Assembly (NCBI RefSeq): GCF_963666665.1 | Contig: NZ_OY762999.1 | Coordinates: 3,630,001 to 3,694,000, forward strand | Direction of reading: 5' to 3' | DNA: 64,000 bases | Origin: Maridesulfovibrio sp. | GTDB lineage: Bacteria; Desulfobacterota; Desulfovibrionia; Desulfovibrionales; Desulfovibrionaceae | In this document: in pieces, positions 17,471-26,219 of the stretch | How the letters are laid out: each line of letters begins with the position of its first letter | How positions within the stretch are numbered: position 1 is the first letter of the stretch | The notes under the pieces: generated by a model | Databases searched by the model: none | Seen by the model: the letters and a program-made list of their open reading frames with translations, nothing else | Told to the model about the DNA's origin: nothing | Translations under genes and position numbers: made by a program

Positions 17471-18583
17471 ATGGCCTTTAAAAAATTAGTATATATTCTT
17501 TCATTCAAGGGGAATGAATACGAGTGGATGGTGTTTGACGGACGTGACCTTATCGAATCGGACGGTCCTGCTGATAAAAACAAACATCCGGTCGTTGCCC
17601 TTTTGCCTGATCCCCTCTTCTTTTTTTTCAAACCCCGCGGGGCAATTAAGCCCCGTCATGCAAAGTCCGCGACTATGATGCAGATGAATTACTCCTTCCC
17701 GGTGCAGGGTGGAGAATTCAAGGTTCTGCGTCCATCCGGAGATGCTGTGCTGGGTTATACCGGGCATGATCTGCTTGATCGTTTTCTGGAACGGCATCGT
17801 GAGGTGCTTGCCAAAGCTACTGTTCTGACTACGGCTTTTGCTGTTTGTTGGAGGGCTGCGGTTGCTGAGGGACTGTCTGTCTGGAGTTGGAAAGGTCAGG
17901 GAATGCGCATTCTCGCCTGCGCGGATGAATTGACCTATTTCCGTGGTCGTGACGAGGAGTTCAATAGTCGGTTTGAGCGTCTGGGTCTGGATGGTGAGCC
18001 TGAACTCATGGATCTGGGCAAAGCATGTGATGTTTTTGCTAAAAAGAAGATTCGTTGGGCCAGACTGAATCTGGTTACCGGTAAGCGTTCCGGTTCCGAC
18101 AAGTCCGTGACCATTGACTATAAGCCTTATGCTGTTGCAGCTGTATTGGTTTCGTTGATCGGGTTACTTTTTATTTCGGGGCAATATTACCGGTGGCAGC
18201 AAAGTCAGGTACAGGCTAAGGAGTGGCGCACTAAGCTTAAGGAAGTTTATGTGAGCGCTCTCGGACCTAATCCGGGTTCTGACCCTTATGGAAAGATTCT
18301 TTATAAGCTGGATCAGCTTAAAAGCGGTGGTGAGAGCGGCGGGGTTGATGTGCTTGGACTGCTTGCCGTGTTAAGTGACAGCGCTCCGGTGGGTATTGAG
18401 ATTGAAGGATTTTCCCTTGGTGCTGATTCCGGAAACATCCGGGGCAAGGTCAGCAGCTATGAAGATCTTGACGGTATGATGGAAAAGCTGTCCGCCAATA
18501 GCCAGTTTAATTTTGTTCTTGAACAGGCCACCAACATTGAAGGCGGCATAAGTATCAGCCTGCGTGCTGAGTATAACCGCTAA
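17471..18583 (+). CDS. gspL: GspL-like type II secretion protein
   Basis: A 370-residue bitopic protein. A cytoplasmic actin-like domain (about 1-210) is followed by one membrane helix near 220-240 (AVLVSLIGLLFISG) and a periplasmic ferredoxin-like domain (about 270-370). This matches GspL, which links the cytoplasmic GspE ATPase to the inner-membrane platform. Similarity is structural rather than motif-based. Its place between the GspK-like and GspM-like genes is the strongest support. It overlaps the next gene by one base. Confidence 0.75.
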   Translation: MAFKKLVYILSFKGNEYEWMVFDGRDLIESDGPADKNKHPVVALLPDPLFFFFKPRGAIKPRHAKSATMMQMNYSFPVQGGEFKVLRPSGDAVLGYTGHDLLDRFLERHREVLAKATVLTTAFAVCWRAAVAEGLSVWSWKGQGMRILACADELTYFRGRDEEFNSRFERLGLDGEPELMDLGKACDVFAKKKIRWARLNLVTGKRSGSDKSVTIDYKPYAVAAVLVSLIGLLFISGQYYRWQQSQVQAKEWRTKLKEVYVSALGPNPGSDPYGKILYKLDQLKSGGESGGVDVLGLLAVLSDSAPVGIEIEGFSLGADSGNIRGKVSSYEDLDGMMEKLSANSQFNFVLEQATNIEGGISISLRAEYNR

Positions 18584-19095
18584 TGTCAGGTAGTGTGATG
18601 GATCTGGAAAGATTTTACATTTGGCAGGACTGGCCTGCAGATAAACAGAAGCTTTTTTTTACTGCGCTTGTTGCTGGTTGGGCGCTGGTTCTTTTTCTGG
18701 TCTGGTCCGGACTTGCTGAGTCCCAGTCCAAGGCTGAGAGAGTCACTCTTGCCAGTAAGCAGCAATACGCCAAGATAGTACCATTGGTTGAACAGCTCAA
18801 GGCCGGTGAATCTTCCCGTGGTGCGCTGGTTGACCGGGAACCCATGACTGCCGCTCAGCAGGTTATCCGTGACCTTGGTCTGGACACAAGGCTGACTTCT
18901 CTTCGTCCATTGCAGGGCGGGGGAGATTCCGGACAGGGTGTCCAGGTTTTGCTCGAATCTTTGAATTTACCTGAACTGATCGCTCTGATGCGCGATTTTA
19001 ATGTGCGCGGAGCTTTGAAGGTTACAAATTTTAATATTAACCACAGGCTGGACTCTCCTGAGCTGGCAGATGTGCAAATTATTCTTTTCAGGTAG
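18583..19095 (+). CDS. gspM: GspM-like type II secretion protein
   Basis: A 170-residue bitopic inner-membrane protein. It has a short cytoplasmic start, a membrane helix near 25-43 (LFFTALVAGWALVLFLVW), a short coiled region, and a periplasmic ferredoxin-like domain. That domain contains LESLNLPELIALMRDFNVRG, the conserved GspM-type segment. It follows the GspL-like gene with a one-base overlap, and GspL and GspM pair in the platform. The assignment rests on size, topology and order. Confidence 0.75.
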   Translation: MSGSVMDLERFYIWQDWPADKQKLFFTALVAGWALVLFLVWSGLAESQSKAERVTLASKQQYAKIVPLVEQLKAGESSRGALVDREPMTAAQQVIRDLGLDTRLTSLRPLQGGGDSGQGVQVLLESLNLPELIALMRDFNVRGALKVTNFNINHRLDSPELADVQIILFR

Positions 19096-19104
19096 GTCGG
19101 CCGG

Positions 19105-19851
19105 ATGAAATTCATTCCAAATATTTCTTTTAATTTTTCTTTCAGGAAGATTTTCAAAAAGTTTTTCCTTTTTCTGGCTGGGCTACTTCTAGGTGCTTTC
19201 CTGTTTATGCCTTGGGAAGTTGCATGGTCTCAGGTCTTCAAGCTGGCAGATGCAAAAATTTCCAAAGCTACAATTCAGTGGGGTGATTTTGTCAGTGCCG
19301 GGCCGTTATCTTTCGAAGTGACTGATGTGTACGTGACCACGAATAAAGGTCTGACCGTTACCGTGCCGCAACTTGGCGTGTCCTTAGGCTTCTCTCCTCT
19401 TTTGGAGGTTCGGGTAAAGACCGGGCCGACTTTGACTGCAAGATTATTTCAAACCAAGTCTTTGACCATTGGCGGCGGGGTTGATTTGGCTAAACTCATC
19501 CAGATGGATGGTTTGGGTGGTAAGGTGCGTATTACTTCCGATGTCGGCTTTCCTGAATGGGGTGCTCCGCCACATACCGGCAGCCTTGTGGTTCGTTCCG
19601 ATGCGGTTGAGATTCCTGGCGGACTTGTTGCCGAGGATGTCAACGTGAACGCAGTCCTGGCCGGAAAGCAGCTTCAGCTCAATTCTTTCAGTTGCGGACA
19701 GCCTATCCCGGTAACAGCAAAGGGTAGTGCTACTTTGGATTGGAAAAGGCTTCCAAATTCATCATACGCTATAAGCGGTACCACTACCTTCGGGACCACC
19801 GAACGGCAGTTCTCTAAGTCCGGTAAGCTTGATAAGTATCTCAAGTTCTAG
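19105..19851 (+). CDS. gspN: GspN-like type II secretion protein
   Basis: A 248-residue protein with one N-terminal membrane helix (about 17-36, FFLFLAGLLLGAFLFMPWE) and a beta-rich periplasmic domain with repeated amphipathic strands. This is the GspN/AsmA-like plan. It lies 9 bp after the GspM-like gene and closes the operon. GspN is an optional component of type II systems and its role is not well defined. No strong motif exists, so the name depends on operon order, topology and length. Confidence 0.65.
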   Translation: MKFIPNISFNFSFRKIFKKFFLFLAGLLLGAFLFMPWEVAWSQVFKLADAKISKATIQWGDFVSAGPLSFEVTDVYVTTNKGLTVTVPQLGVSLGFSPLLEVRVKTGPTLTARLFQTKSLTIGGGVDLAKLIQMDGLGGKVRITSDVGFPEWGAPPHTGSLVVRSDAVEIPGGLVAEDVNVNAVLAGKQLQLNSFSCGQPIPVTAKGSATLDWKRLPNSSYAISGTTTFGTTERQFSKSGKLDKYLKF

Positions 19852-19933
19852 TTTTACTGCGTGATTTTCAACATGTGTTCGGTTATTCTTGTTGCGGGAT
19901 GGACCGTAATTCTTTTGTGCGGGTTGAAGCTAA

Positions 19934-20506
19934 ATGATTTCCAATAATATTCTATCTTTTGCTAAATCAGTACTGTGTGAAGTGCTGCAGCCGGGGTGTA
20001 TAGTAGTCGATGCTACTGTGGGCAACGGTTATGATACTGTTTTTTTGTCAGAAAAAGCAGGTCCGAATGGTTATGTATTCGGATTTGATATTCAGGAAGA
20101 TGCGGTTAAGCAAACCGAACAGCGTTTAAATGAAGAGTGTCTTCCCGAAAACTGGACTATTTTTCATTCCGGTCATGAGCATATGCTTGAGCTTATTCCT
20201 GCAGAGTTTCACGGCCGTATAAATGCTGTAATGTTTAATCTCGGTTTTCTGCCCGGTAGTGACAAGACCGTAATCACCAAGTCCGAGACTACACTGGCGG
20301 CAATTAAATCCTCTTTAGAGCTTCTTGCCAAGGGCGGTATGCTCTGTATTGCTATTTATGCCGGACACCCCGGCGGAGATGAGGAAGACATAGCTGTGCG
20401 GGAGTACTGTAACGCACTTGATTATCACGCCTATCGGGTTATCCAGAGCGAAATGATAAACAAGCCCGGTTATCCCATACGCATGTTGTTTGTGACTAAG
20501 ATTTAA
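19934..20506 (+). CDS. Class I SAM-dependent methyltransferase, MnmM/YtqB family
   Basis: A 190-residue Rossmann methyltransferase. Motif I is VVDATVGNGYDTVFL, an acidic residue ends the next strand (GFDIQED), and a conserved block MFNLGFLPGSDK follows. That NLGFLPG block is characteristic of the family formerly called putative rRNA methylase. Members in Firmicutes (YtqB, renamed MnmM) methylate the aminomethyl group of a wobble uridine in tRNA. The later segment YAGHPGGDEE is also typical. It lies 82 bp after gspN and is probably a separate housekeeping gene. The tRNA role is family knowledge, not shown here. Confidence 0.82.
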   Translation: MISNNILSFAKSVLCEVLQPGCIVVDATVGNGYDTVFLSEKAGPNGYVFGFDIQEDAVKQTEQRLNEECLPENWTIFHSGHEHMLELIPAEFHGRINAVMFNLGFLPGSDKTVITKSETTLAAIKSSLELLAKGGMLCIAIYAGHPGGDEEDIAVREYCNALDYHAYRVIQSEMINKPGYPIRMLFVTKI

Positions 20507-20520
20507 ATATTACCAGATTT

Positions 20521-20844
20521 GTGATTGTTGACCCTGATTCTGAAAAGCCGGAAGTTCAGGAAGGTTTCAAACGCGGAGCTGTTCACAGCTTCGCCCGTCA
20601 CAGCCGCCTTGAATTTACTGATCTTTCGTTTGCCGGCGGATTCGCCACGGGCAGCAATATCTTCAAGGCCCTTGCTATCGGCACTCCATACGCCAAGAGG
20701 ATCTTCACGGGGCGAGCTATGATGATCCTCGGCTACCTTGGTGCAAGCATTGAGGGCGTCCTTTACTCCGAAAGTGCGGTAACCGGGATCAAGTTTATCA
20801 TCGACGTTATGGATGAAACAGCCAAAAAGATTCTTGATATGTAA
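20521..20844 (+). pseudogene. C-terminal fragment of an FMN-binding glutamate synthase-like protein
   Basis: The frame opens after a stop at 20497 and could start at GTG 20521, giving 107 residues. The sequence has FAGGFATGSNIFKALAIG and TGRAMMI, which resemble the phosphate-binding end of the TIM barrel in the glutamate synthase FMN domain. The full family is several hundred residues long, so this looks like a remnant left after deletion of the N-terminal and central parts. No ribosome site is evident. A short independent protein cannot be excluded. A strong terminator follows at 20866. Confidence 0.5.
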
Positions 20845-20865
20845 GACTCTTAAGCTATGAAAGAA

Positions 20866-20899
20866 AAAGGCGGAGGACCGGTCATGGTTCTCCGCCTTT
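20866..20899. terminator. Rho-independent terminator, bidirectional
   Basis: Perfect 10-bp stem AAAGGCGGAG with CTCCGCCTTT and A/T runs on both sides. It separates the plus-strand block ending at 20844 from the convergent sugar aminotransferase gene. Confidence 0.85.
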
Positions 20900-20920
20900 A
20901 ATTTTTAATAATTGGGGCTG

Positions 20921-22015
20921 CTAAAAAAAGGCCTTCACAACTTCCACAACCCTTTGGGCGTCTTCCTCAGTCATGTGCGGTCCCATGGGCAGGGAAAGCA
21001 CTTCGCTGTGGATTGCCTCACTGATGGGCAGGGAAAGATTCTCCATTTCCTTGTAAGCTCCCTGCTTGTGAGGGGGAGTAGGGTAATGAATGGAGGCTTC
21101 AATCTTGTTTTCAGCAAGATGCTTGATCAGTCCGTCGCGGTCCTTGCAGCGAACTACAAAGAGATGCCAGACAGACTGGATTTGTTCTCCGACGACCGGG
21201 AGCATAAGCGGGGTGTCCTTGAGTCCTTCAAGGTATATGCTGGCTACAGTCTTGCGGGTCCAGTTCCAGTTGTCCAGCTTATCAAGCTTGACGCGCAGGA
21301 ACGCGGCCTGCATTTCATCGAGTCTACTGTTGAAGCCCTTGCATTCATGGACATATTTTTCAGTTGAGCCGTAGTTGGCAAGCTTACGTACCCGTTCGGC
21401 AATCTTGTCGTCCATGGTGGTAACGGCCCCGCCGTCACCGAAAGCACCGAGGTTCTTACCGGGGTAGAAGCTGAATGCCGCTGCGTGGCCCAGTGTGCCG
21501 GACATACGGCCTTTGTAAACCGCGCCATGGGCCTGTGCTGCGTCAGTGACTACAAACAGGCTGTGCTTTTCCGCAAATTCCATGATCGGGTCCATGTCTG
21601 CTGGTTGGCCGTAGAGGTGGACCGGGATTATGGCTTTGGTTGCCGGAGTCAAAGCTTCTTCGAGCTTGGCCGGGTCCATGTTGTATGTTGCTTCCAATGG
21701 TTCAACCGGAACAATGTTGGCTCCGGTACGGGTTACCGCCAGCCATGTGGCGATAAAGGTGTTGGAAGGCACCAGAACATCGTCGCCGGGACCTACTCCG
21801 GCAGCGCGCAGGACCAGTTCAATTGCCTCAAGGCCATTACCGCAGCCGATGCAGTGCTTTGCTCCGGTGTAGAGGGCGAATTCCTTTTCAAAAGCTTTTA
21901 CTTCGTCGCCATGAATAAACCAGCCCGATTCAAGAACCCGCTTTGCTGCAGCGTCCATTTTCGGGGCCAGTGCCTGGTAAGTCCAGCCTACATCAAGAAA
22001 TCTGATTTGCTTCAT
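20921..22015 (-). CDS. DegT/DnrJ/EryC1/StrS aminotransferase (FdtB/QdtB-like)
   Basis: A 364-residue PLP sugar aminotransferase with GNGLEAIELVLRAAG (phosphate-binding region), DAAQAHGA, and the cofactor lysine K187 in FYPGKNLGAFGD. FdtB and QdtB aminate C3 of dTDP-3-keto-6-deoxyhexoses. The partner gene just upstream encodes an FdtA-type cupin that makes the 3-keto substrate, and the two overlap by 23 bp, which supports C3 amination (dTDP-Fuc3N or Qui3N type sugar). No acetyltransferase FdtC is seen next to it. The specific isomer is unknown. Confidence 0.87.
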   Translation of the reverse strand: MKQIRFLDVGWTYQALAPKMDAAAKRVLESGWFIHGDEVKAFEKEFALYTGAKHCIGCGNGLEAIELVLRAAGVGPGDDVLVPSNTFIATWLAVTRTGANIVPVEPLEATYNMDPAKLEEALTPATKAIIPVHLYGQPADMDPIMEFAEKHSLFVVTDAAQAHGAVYKGRMSGTLGHAAAFSFYPGKNLGAFGDGGAVTTMDDKIAERVRKLANYGSTEKYVHECKGFNSRLDEMQAAFLRVKLDKLDNWNWTRKTVASIYLEGLKDTPLMLPVVGEQIQSVWHLFVVRCKDRDGLIKHLAENKIEASIHYPTPPHKQGAYKEMENLSLPISEAIHSEVLSLPMGPHMTEEDAQRVVEVVKAFF

Positions 22016-22424
22016 TTTCTTTAACCGCCTTTATGAATTCATCATAGCTGTAGTAATAGTCGCTCGGATCGTAGTATTCCGAGGCCAGCACCAGACATAC
22101 GGAACCGGAGGAGAAGTTTTCGAGTTCACGCCAGGTCATGGTCGGGATGTACAGGCCGTAGTATGATCTGTTCAAGGAGAACTTGGTCTTGGTTTTGCCA
22201 TCATCCAGAACCACGTCAAAGCTGCCGGAAGCAGCGATAATATACTGCCTGAGCTGCTTGTGGGCGTGACCTCCGCGGGTTTCACCGCCGGGAACGTCGT
22301 ATAGATAGTACACCCTTTTGATATCAAAAGGAATATGGCGGCTGTTTTCAATAAAAGTAAGGTTGCCTCTGTTATCCAGAATCTTGGGCAGTTCAATAAT
22401 TTGCGGTTTGTCTTCTTTAATCAT
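21993..22424 (-). CDS. dTDP-4-keto-6-deoxyhexose 3,4-ketoisomerase (FdtA/QdtA-like cupin)
   Basis: A 143-residue single-domain cupin of the WxcM-like group. The core has YYLYDVPGGETRGGHAHKQL, where the histidines of HAHK match the conserved catalytic histidines of FdtA. The cupin strands continue through SFDVVLDDGKTKTKF and a YYDPSDY end. The family moves the keto group of a dTDP-4-keto-6-deoxyhexose from C4 to C3, giving the substrate for the downstream aminotransferase. It overlaps both neighbours (ATGA with the GT2 gene upstream, 23 bp with the aminotransferase). Confidence 0.88.
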   Translation of the reverse strand: MIKEDKPQIIELPKILDNRGNLTFIENSRHIPFDIKRVYYLYDVPGGETRGGHAHKQLRQYIIAASGSFDVVLDDGKTKTKFSLNRSYYGLYIPTMTWRELENFSSGSVCLVLASEYYDPSDYYYSYDEFIKAVKENEANQIS

Positions 22425-23176
22425 TTCTTGTCCTTCATTTCCAGTTCAACCAGTCGGATATACTTCTGAAAAGTATAGAAAAAGCCGTGCAGTGCGACTA
22501 TGAATCCGGCCCGTCCGTCAAGGAAGCCTGCCTTGAGTATATACTGTTTGAAAAATTTGCCAAATCCGTGCCCCAGTGCTGATCCGAGGGAGCTGCGTTT
22601 GCCCCGTGAATAAAGGTCTTCTGCAGCATCCTGAGTGTAGCTGTTGATTTTGTCCAGATGCTGGAAAAAATTATCATACGGGTAGTGGATGATGTCCCCT
22701 GTAATTTCACCGGACCTGTTCTTGGGGCGTAATTCTTCGTGGGGCCTGATGCCGCCGATGGTGATGCAGTCTTTTTTGTAGAGACGGAAAAGTTTATCCG
22801 GGTACCAGCCGCTGTGCATGATGAAACGGTCCAGATACCATGAGCGGCGCGGGCAGTAATAGCCGTCCACATCATCAGGATTCTGCAGCTTGGCGGTTAT
22901 GGAGTCGCGCAGTTCCGGTGATATTATTTCGTCCTGATCTATGGTCACTACCCACGGTGTCGTGATTTGGGTAAGTGCGAATTTATGCTGTTCAATAGCT
23001 CCGTTCCAGTCGTTGTGGACAATGCGGGCATTGTGTTTGTGCCCGATTTCAAGGGTTGAGTCCGTTGATCCGGAGTCGATGATCAGTATTTCATCACAGA
23101 AAGAGAGGCTTTGTAGACATTCATCCAGCAGCCTTTCGCCGTTATATGTAAGTACTAGTCCGGTTATTTGGGTCAT
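22421..23176 (-). CDS. Glycosyltransferase family 2 (WaaE-like)
   Basis: A 251-residue GT-A fold enzyme starting TGLVLTYNGERLLDECLQSL. It has a nucleotide-binding DSGSTDST motif and a metal-binding DQDE. The sequence through YPDKLFRLYKK and GGIRPHEEL matches the WaaE/KdtX-type group that adds glucose to the LPS inner core. It is first in the three-gene sugar cassette. It probably attaches a sugar during lipopolysaccharide assembly in the cytoplasm. The donor is not determined. Confidence 0.87.
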   Translation of the reverse strand: MTQITGLVLTYNGERLLDECLQSLSFCDEILIIDSGSTDSTLEIGHKHNARIVHNDWNGAIEQHKFALTQITTPWVVTIDQDEIISPELRDSITAKLQNPDDVDGYYCPRRSWYLDRFIMHSGWYPDKLFRLYKKDCITIGGIRPHEELRPKNRSGEITGDIIHYPYDNFFQHLDKINSYTQDAAEDLYSRGKRSSLGSALGHGFGKFFKQYILKAGFLDGRAGFIVALHGFFYTFQKYIRLVELEMKDKK

Positions 23177-23288
23177 TGGCGCCTTTTATTTTCAAGAGAA
23201 TAAAGAAATACATCAGGTCAACCTATGGATTGTAGGCAGGCCCACGGCGTGAGTCAAGAAAGTTCAGATTTGTTGATGCGCTGTGCGC

Positions 23289-24269
23289 CTATGTCATCTT
23301 CGGTTCGATGGCTTGGGCAATCTGGAAGGCGCGGTTGGCCTTAACCCGTCCGGGGGAACCGAGATATTTGAGGACTCCGCCCACTTCACATTCGAGAAGG
23401 TCTTCTTCGTCAGTATCGAGCAGCAAAAGGTCGCCTTCTTCAAGGTTGAGCAACTGGCGACCGGTTATTTTGGTCTTGCCGAGGCGGACCAGCAGATCTA
23501 CCGGTGTTTCCAGAAGTCTTTCTTTGAAACGGCTGACCCAGACATGGTCGATTTCCAGACGTTCGGACTGGAATGATGCGTGCAGTTTGGAACGGATGGG
23601 TTCCAGAGTGGAGTAAGGCAGGCAGACGATGAGTGAACCGATGGCGTTTTCCAGTTCAACTTCAAAGGTGATGACCACAACAACGTCCGAAGGAGGAACA
23701 ATAGCCGCAAACTGCGGGTTGACCTCGGAACGAACCAGTTCGAGGTGAACTTCATGTACTGGACGCCATGAGTCTTCAAGGTTGGACAGGGCGATTTTTA
23801 CCACCCGGTCTACAATGGCCTGCTCAATAGGCGTAAAGTCGCGACCTTCTACCTTGGGTTGAGAACCGGAACCGCCGAAAAAGCTTTCCACCAGCGCGAA
23901 TACCAGACGGGAGTCAACAACGAGGATGGCATTACCGCGCAGGGGATCCATCTTGAAGATTGAAAGAGATGTCGGAACGGGCAGGGAACGCATGAAGTCC
24001 CCGAACTTGGACATGTCGATGGAAATAGGGTTGATGTCGACCCTTTTGCGCATGGTGTTGGCAAGGTTGTTGGTTGCCAGACGTGCGAAACGGTCGTTAA
24101 CGATTTCAAGAACAGGCATACGACCGCGGATAATGCGGTCCTGGTTGGCAAGGTCAAAGGAGACAACACCGGAATCATCATCCGGTATGTCCTGCTCCGC
24201 TTCAACCTCTCCACCGGAAAGGCCCCTTAATAGAGCATCAACCTCGTCCTGCTGCAGAATTTTACTCAT
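23289..24269 (-). CDS. fliM: Flagellar motor switch protein FliM
   Basis: A 326-residue protein. The N-terminus MSKILQQDEVDALLRGLSGG is the conserved CheY-P-binding peptide. The middle CheC-like domain (about 50-235) contains RFARLATNNLANTMRKRV. The C-terminal SpoA/FliN-like domain (about 250-315) has VDLLVRLGKTKITGRQLLNLEEG. FliM forms the switch ring that reverses rotation. It stands alone here, without fliN or fliG, flanked by 112 bp and 133 bp intergenic stretches. Confidence 0.96.
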   Translation of the reverse strand: MSKILQQDEVDALLRGLSGGEVEAEQDIPDDDSGVVSFDLANQDRIIRGRMPVLEIVNDRFARLATNNLANTMRKRVDINPISIDMSKFGDFMRSLPVPTSLSIFKMDPLRGNAILVVDSRLVFALVESFFGGSGSQPKVEGRDFTPIEQAIVDRVVKIALSNLEDSWRPVHEVHLELVRSEVNPQFAAIVPPSDVVVVITFEVELENAIGSLIVCLPYSTLEPIRSKLHASFQSERLEIDHVWVSRFKERLLETPVDLLVRLGKTKITGRQLLNLEEGDLLLLDTDEEDLLECEVGGVLKYLGSPGRVKANRAFQIAQAIEPKMT

Positions 24270-24402
24270 GCTGATTAAACCCGTCTCAGTTATCGTTCAT
24301 GTGACCCATCAATGAATTACAATTAGCCATTTTTGAGCACAAAGTAAACGCGCCAGCTATACATGTATTTTCTGTATCGTCCTAAAAAATAAAAACCTTT
24401 AG

Positions 24403-25233
24403 TTAAACCTTAATATGCCATGGTTCAAAGCGCACTCCGAGCAGGTTGTTTTCGGGGTAGCGCAGTTGCAGATAGCCGTGTTCACGCAGTTTGATGCAGG
24501 TTCCTGTCTCAGCAAAAAGCGCACTGAAGTTGGCTGCTCCAAGTCCTTTTTCCCCGACATCAAAATCACCCACTCCATGGTAGGAGTAGCCCGGAGGAGC
24601 CAGTGAACGGGATGCCAGTGAAAGGTTGCCCCCGTTTGCTTCGGCTTTGGCAAGAAAGAGAATGAACTGTTTGGCCACTCCGCGTACCCCGGAAGTAAGG
24701 TACACATTGTTGCCCAGTTCCTTACGGATTTTGAGATATTTATTGTACGGTTCACCACGGTAGAGAAAATTACCGGTGCGTGGAACTTTAACCAACTCCT
24801 TGCGGGAGATGGATGCAGTCAGTTTATCCACAGGCTTTTCGCCGAAAAATCCGTAATTATGAGCGTCGAAATGAAATGTCTTATCTAGGAATTCCAGTTC
24901 CTTCTTGTTGAATGAACCGATAGAAGAATAGTCACGACCTAATTTCAATGTGTCATCAAAGTCCAGTACACAAAAATTACCGAATCCGACAGTGCGTTGC
25001 ACTTTCCGCAGCCTGCTCAAGGAAGATTTAAGCAGCTTCAAGTCTTTATCCTTGAGGATGATGTCACCGGGCTGGGGGGTATCGAAGTTGGCCATGCGGT
25101 GCAGGTAATCCTTCAGGTCTTTTTCTTCCACTGCGCGGGTTATTTCCTGCGCTCCGGCAAAGCTGGAAAATCCGCACAGCCCTGCGCCGGCGGATATCGA
25201 GAATATGGATTTCAGGAATGTTCTTCTGTTCAT
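24403..25233 (-). CDS. Tat-exported M15-family peptidase (VanY-like)
   Basis: A 276-residue protein with a twin-arginine signal (NRRTFLKS, hydrophobic stretch, then AGA near residue 28). The C-terminal half has the M15 zinc-peptidase pattern: SYHGVGDFDVG gives His219 and Asp225, and FEPWH gives Glu270 and His273 (the pattern is SxHx6D ... ExxH). The family cleaves D-alanyl-D-alanine or related peptidoglycan cross-link peptides in the periplasm. The middle region (about 60-170) is unusual for VanY and may form an extra domain. The gene is monocistronic, with a terminator-like region on the far side. Confidence 0.78.
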   Translation of the reverse strand: MNRRTFLKSIFSISAGAGLCGFSSFAGAQEITRAVEEKDLKDYLHRMANFDTPQPGDIILKDKDLKLLKSSLSRLRKVQRTVGFGNFCVLDFDDTLKLGRDYSSIGSFNKKELEFLDKTFHFDAHNYGFFGEKPVDKLTASISRKELVKVPRTGNFLYRGEPYNKYLKIRKELGNNVYLTSGVRGVAKQFILFLAKAEANGGNLSLASRSLAPPGYSYHGVGDFDVGEKGLGAANFSALFAETGTCIKLREHGYLQLRYPENNLLGVRFEPWHIKV

Positions 25234-25342
25234 ATGGATGTGTCTGCCCGGATCATGTTGATAACATCAGGTTCGTCTTTTTATATAAAACAGAAATCAA
25301 GTTGTGAAAAGGGATGGATGAAGGGTTGCGGGATGTATAAAT

Positions 25343-25376
25343 AAAGCGCGGAAAGCCTTAAGACTTACCGCGCTTT
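25343..25376 (-). terminator. Rho-independent terminator of the mucR-like gene
   Basis: Stem AAAGCGCGG with CCGCGCTTT, 30 bp after the stop of the MucR-like gene on the minus strand, followed on that strand by a T-rich stretch. Confidence 0.8.
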
Positions 25377-25405
25377 TCTACCAATGGAAATGTGCTTTAA
25401 AAACT

Positions 25406-25792
25406 CTATTTACCGCGTTTGGTCCAGAGTTTCATTTCCTTCATCTTTTTACGGCGTTCACGCTGCAGAGATTTGCAGACCAGAGGAGTTTTTTTCTTGA
25501 GGCCGTATTTTTCACGGTATTCATCAGAGGTAAGACCGTGGGAAGCAAGGTGCTTCTTGGTAATGATCTTAAAGGATTTTCCGCATTCACAGCAAACAAT
25601 GGATTTTTCCTTAATGGATTTTTTGGGCTCGCATGCGGGAGCTTCTTCCTGCGCGGGGATGGTGTTTTCAGCAATGGCCTGAATGCCGGCAGAGAGTTTG
25701 CGGACCATGGAAGTCATCTCTTCTTCACTCATGGTTCTTACGCTTGCTTGTGCTTTGACTATTTCCAAAGCTTCTTTCAGATAATCTTCCAC
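25406..25792 (-). CDS. MucR/Ros-family zinc-finger transcriptional regulator
   Basis: A 128-residue protein with GTG start at 25792, 7 nt after AAGGAG. The C-terminal half has the single Ros-type Cys2His2 finger (CCECGKSFK, then HLASHG) and the conserved YREKYGLKKKTPLV tail. MucR/Ros proteins bind AT-rich promoter DNA, often silence exopolysaccharide and motility genes, and usually repress themselves. The long AT-rich upstream stretch (25793-26219) fits such autoregulation. The target set here is unknown, although the window holds many surface-glycan genes. Confidence 0.93.
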   Translation of the reverse strand: MEDYLKEALEIVKAQASVRTMSEEEMTSMVRKLSAGIQAIAENTIPAQEEAPACEPKKSIKEKSIVCCECGKSFKIITKKHLASHGLTSDEYREKYGLKKKTPLVCKSLQRERRKKMKEMKLWTKRGK

Positions 25793-26219
25793 TTGGAATC
25801 TCCTTTGAGGATTATTTTTTAACTAACTTGGCGTTGGAAGAAATAGGGATAAAGTACTTTGTAGTAGCTGTCAAATACATTAAAGAGAATCTTATGAGGA
25901 TTTTTATATAATAATGAAAGATACATGAGTGGTAGTATTAAATTATTATCCGGTTGAGTATTTTACATTGAAAAAGCATGTTCAAAACAGATAAATTTCG
26001 AAAAATGAAAAAAATACCGAACGTTATTTTGCAAAAATTTTTATTTATAATATTGTTTCCAGTAATGCGCAGAATTACCCATAAGCACTTACACACATGA
26101 TGAATTTAAATGTTTGCGGTCTTTGCATTGCAGGTGTACCGCTGTACGGAGATTAATTAATATTAAGAATTCTCCTTGATTTACCTGACTGTTTTTTCGG
26201 AGATAAAGAGATAAATATT
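25793..26219. other. AT-rich intergenic region between mucR-like and a lipoprotein gene
   Basis: About 427 bp between divergent genes with long A/T tracts, especially 25990-26070. Only a small inverted GTAC-CGCT-GTAC at about 26134-26145 stands out. I see no convincing gene. The tracts are of the kind MucR/H-NS-like proteins bind, but no specific site can be named. Confidence 0.5.
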
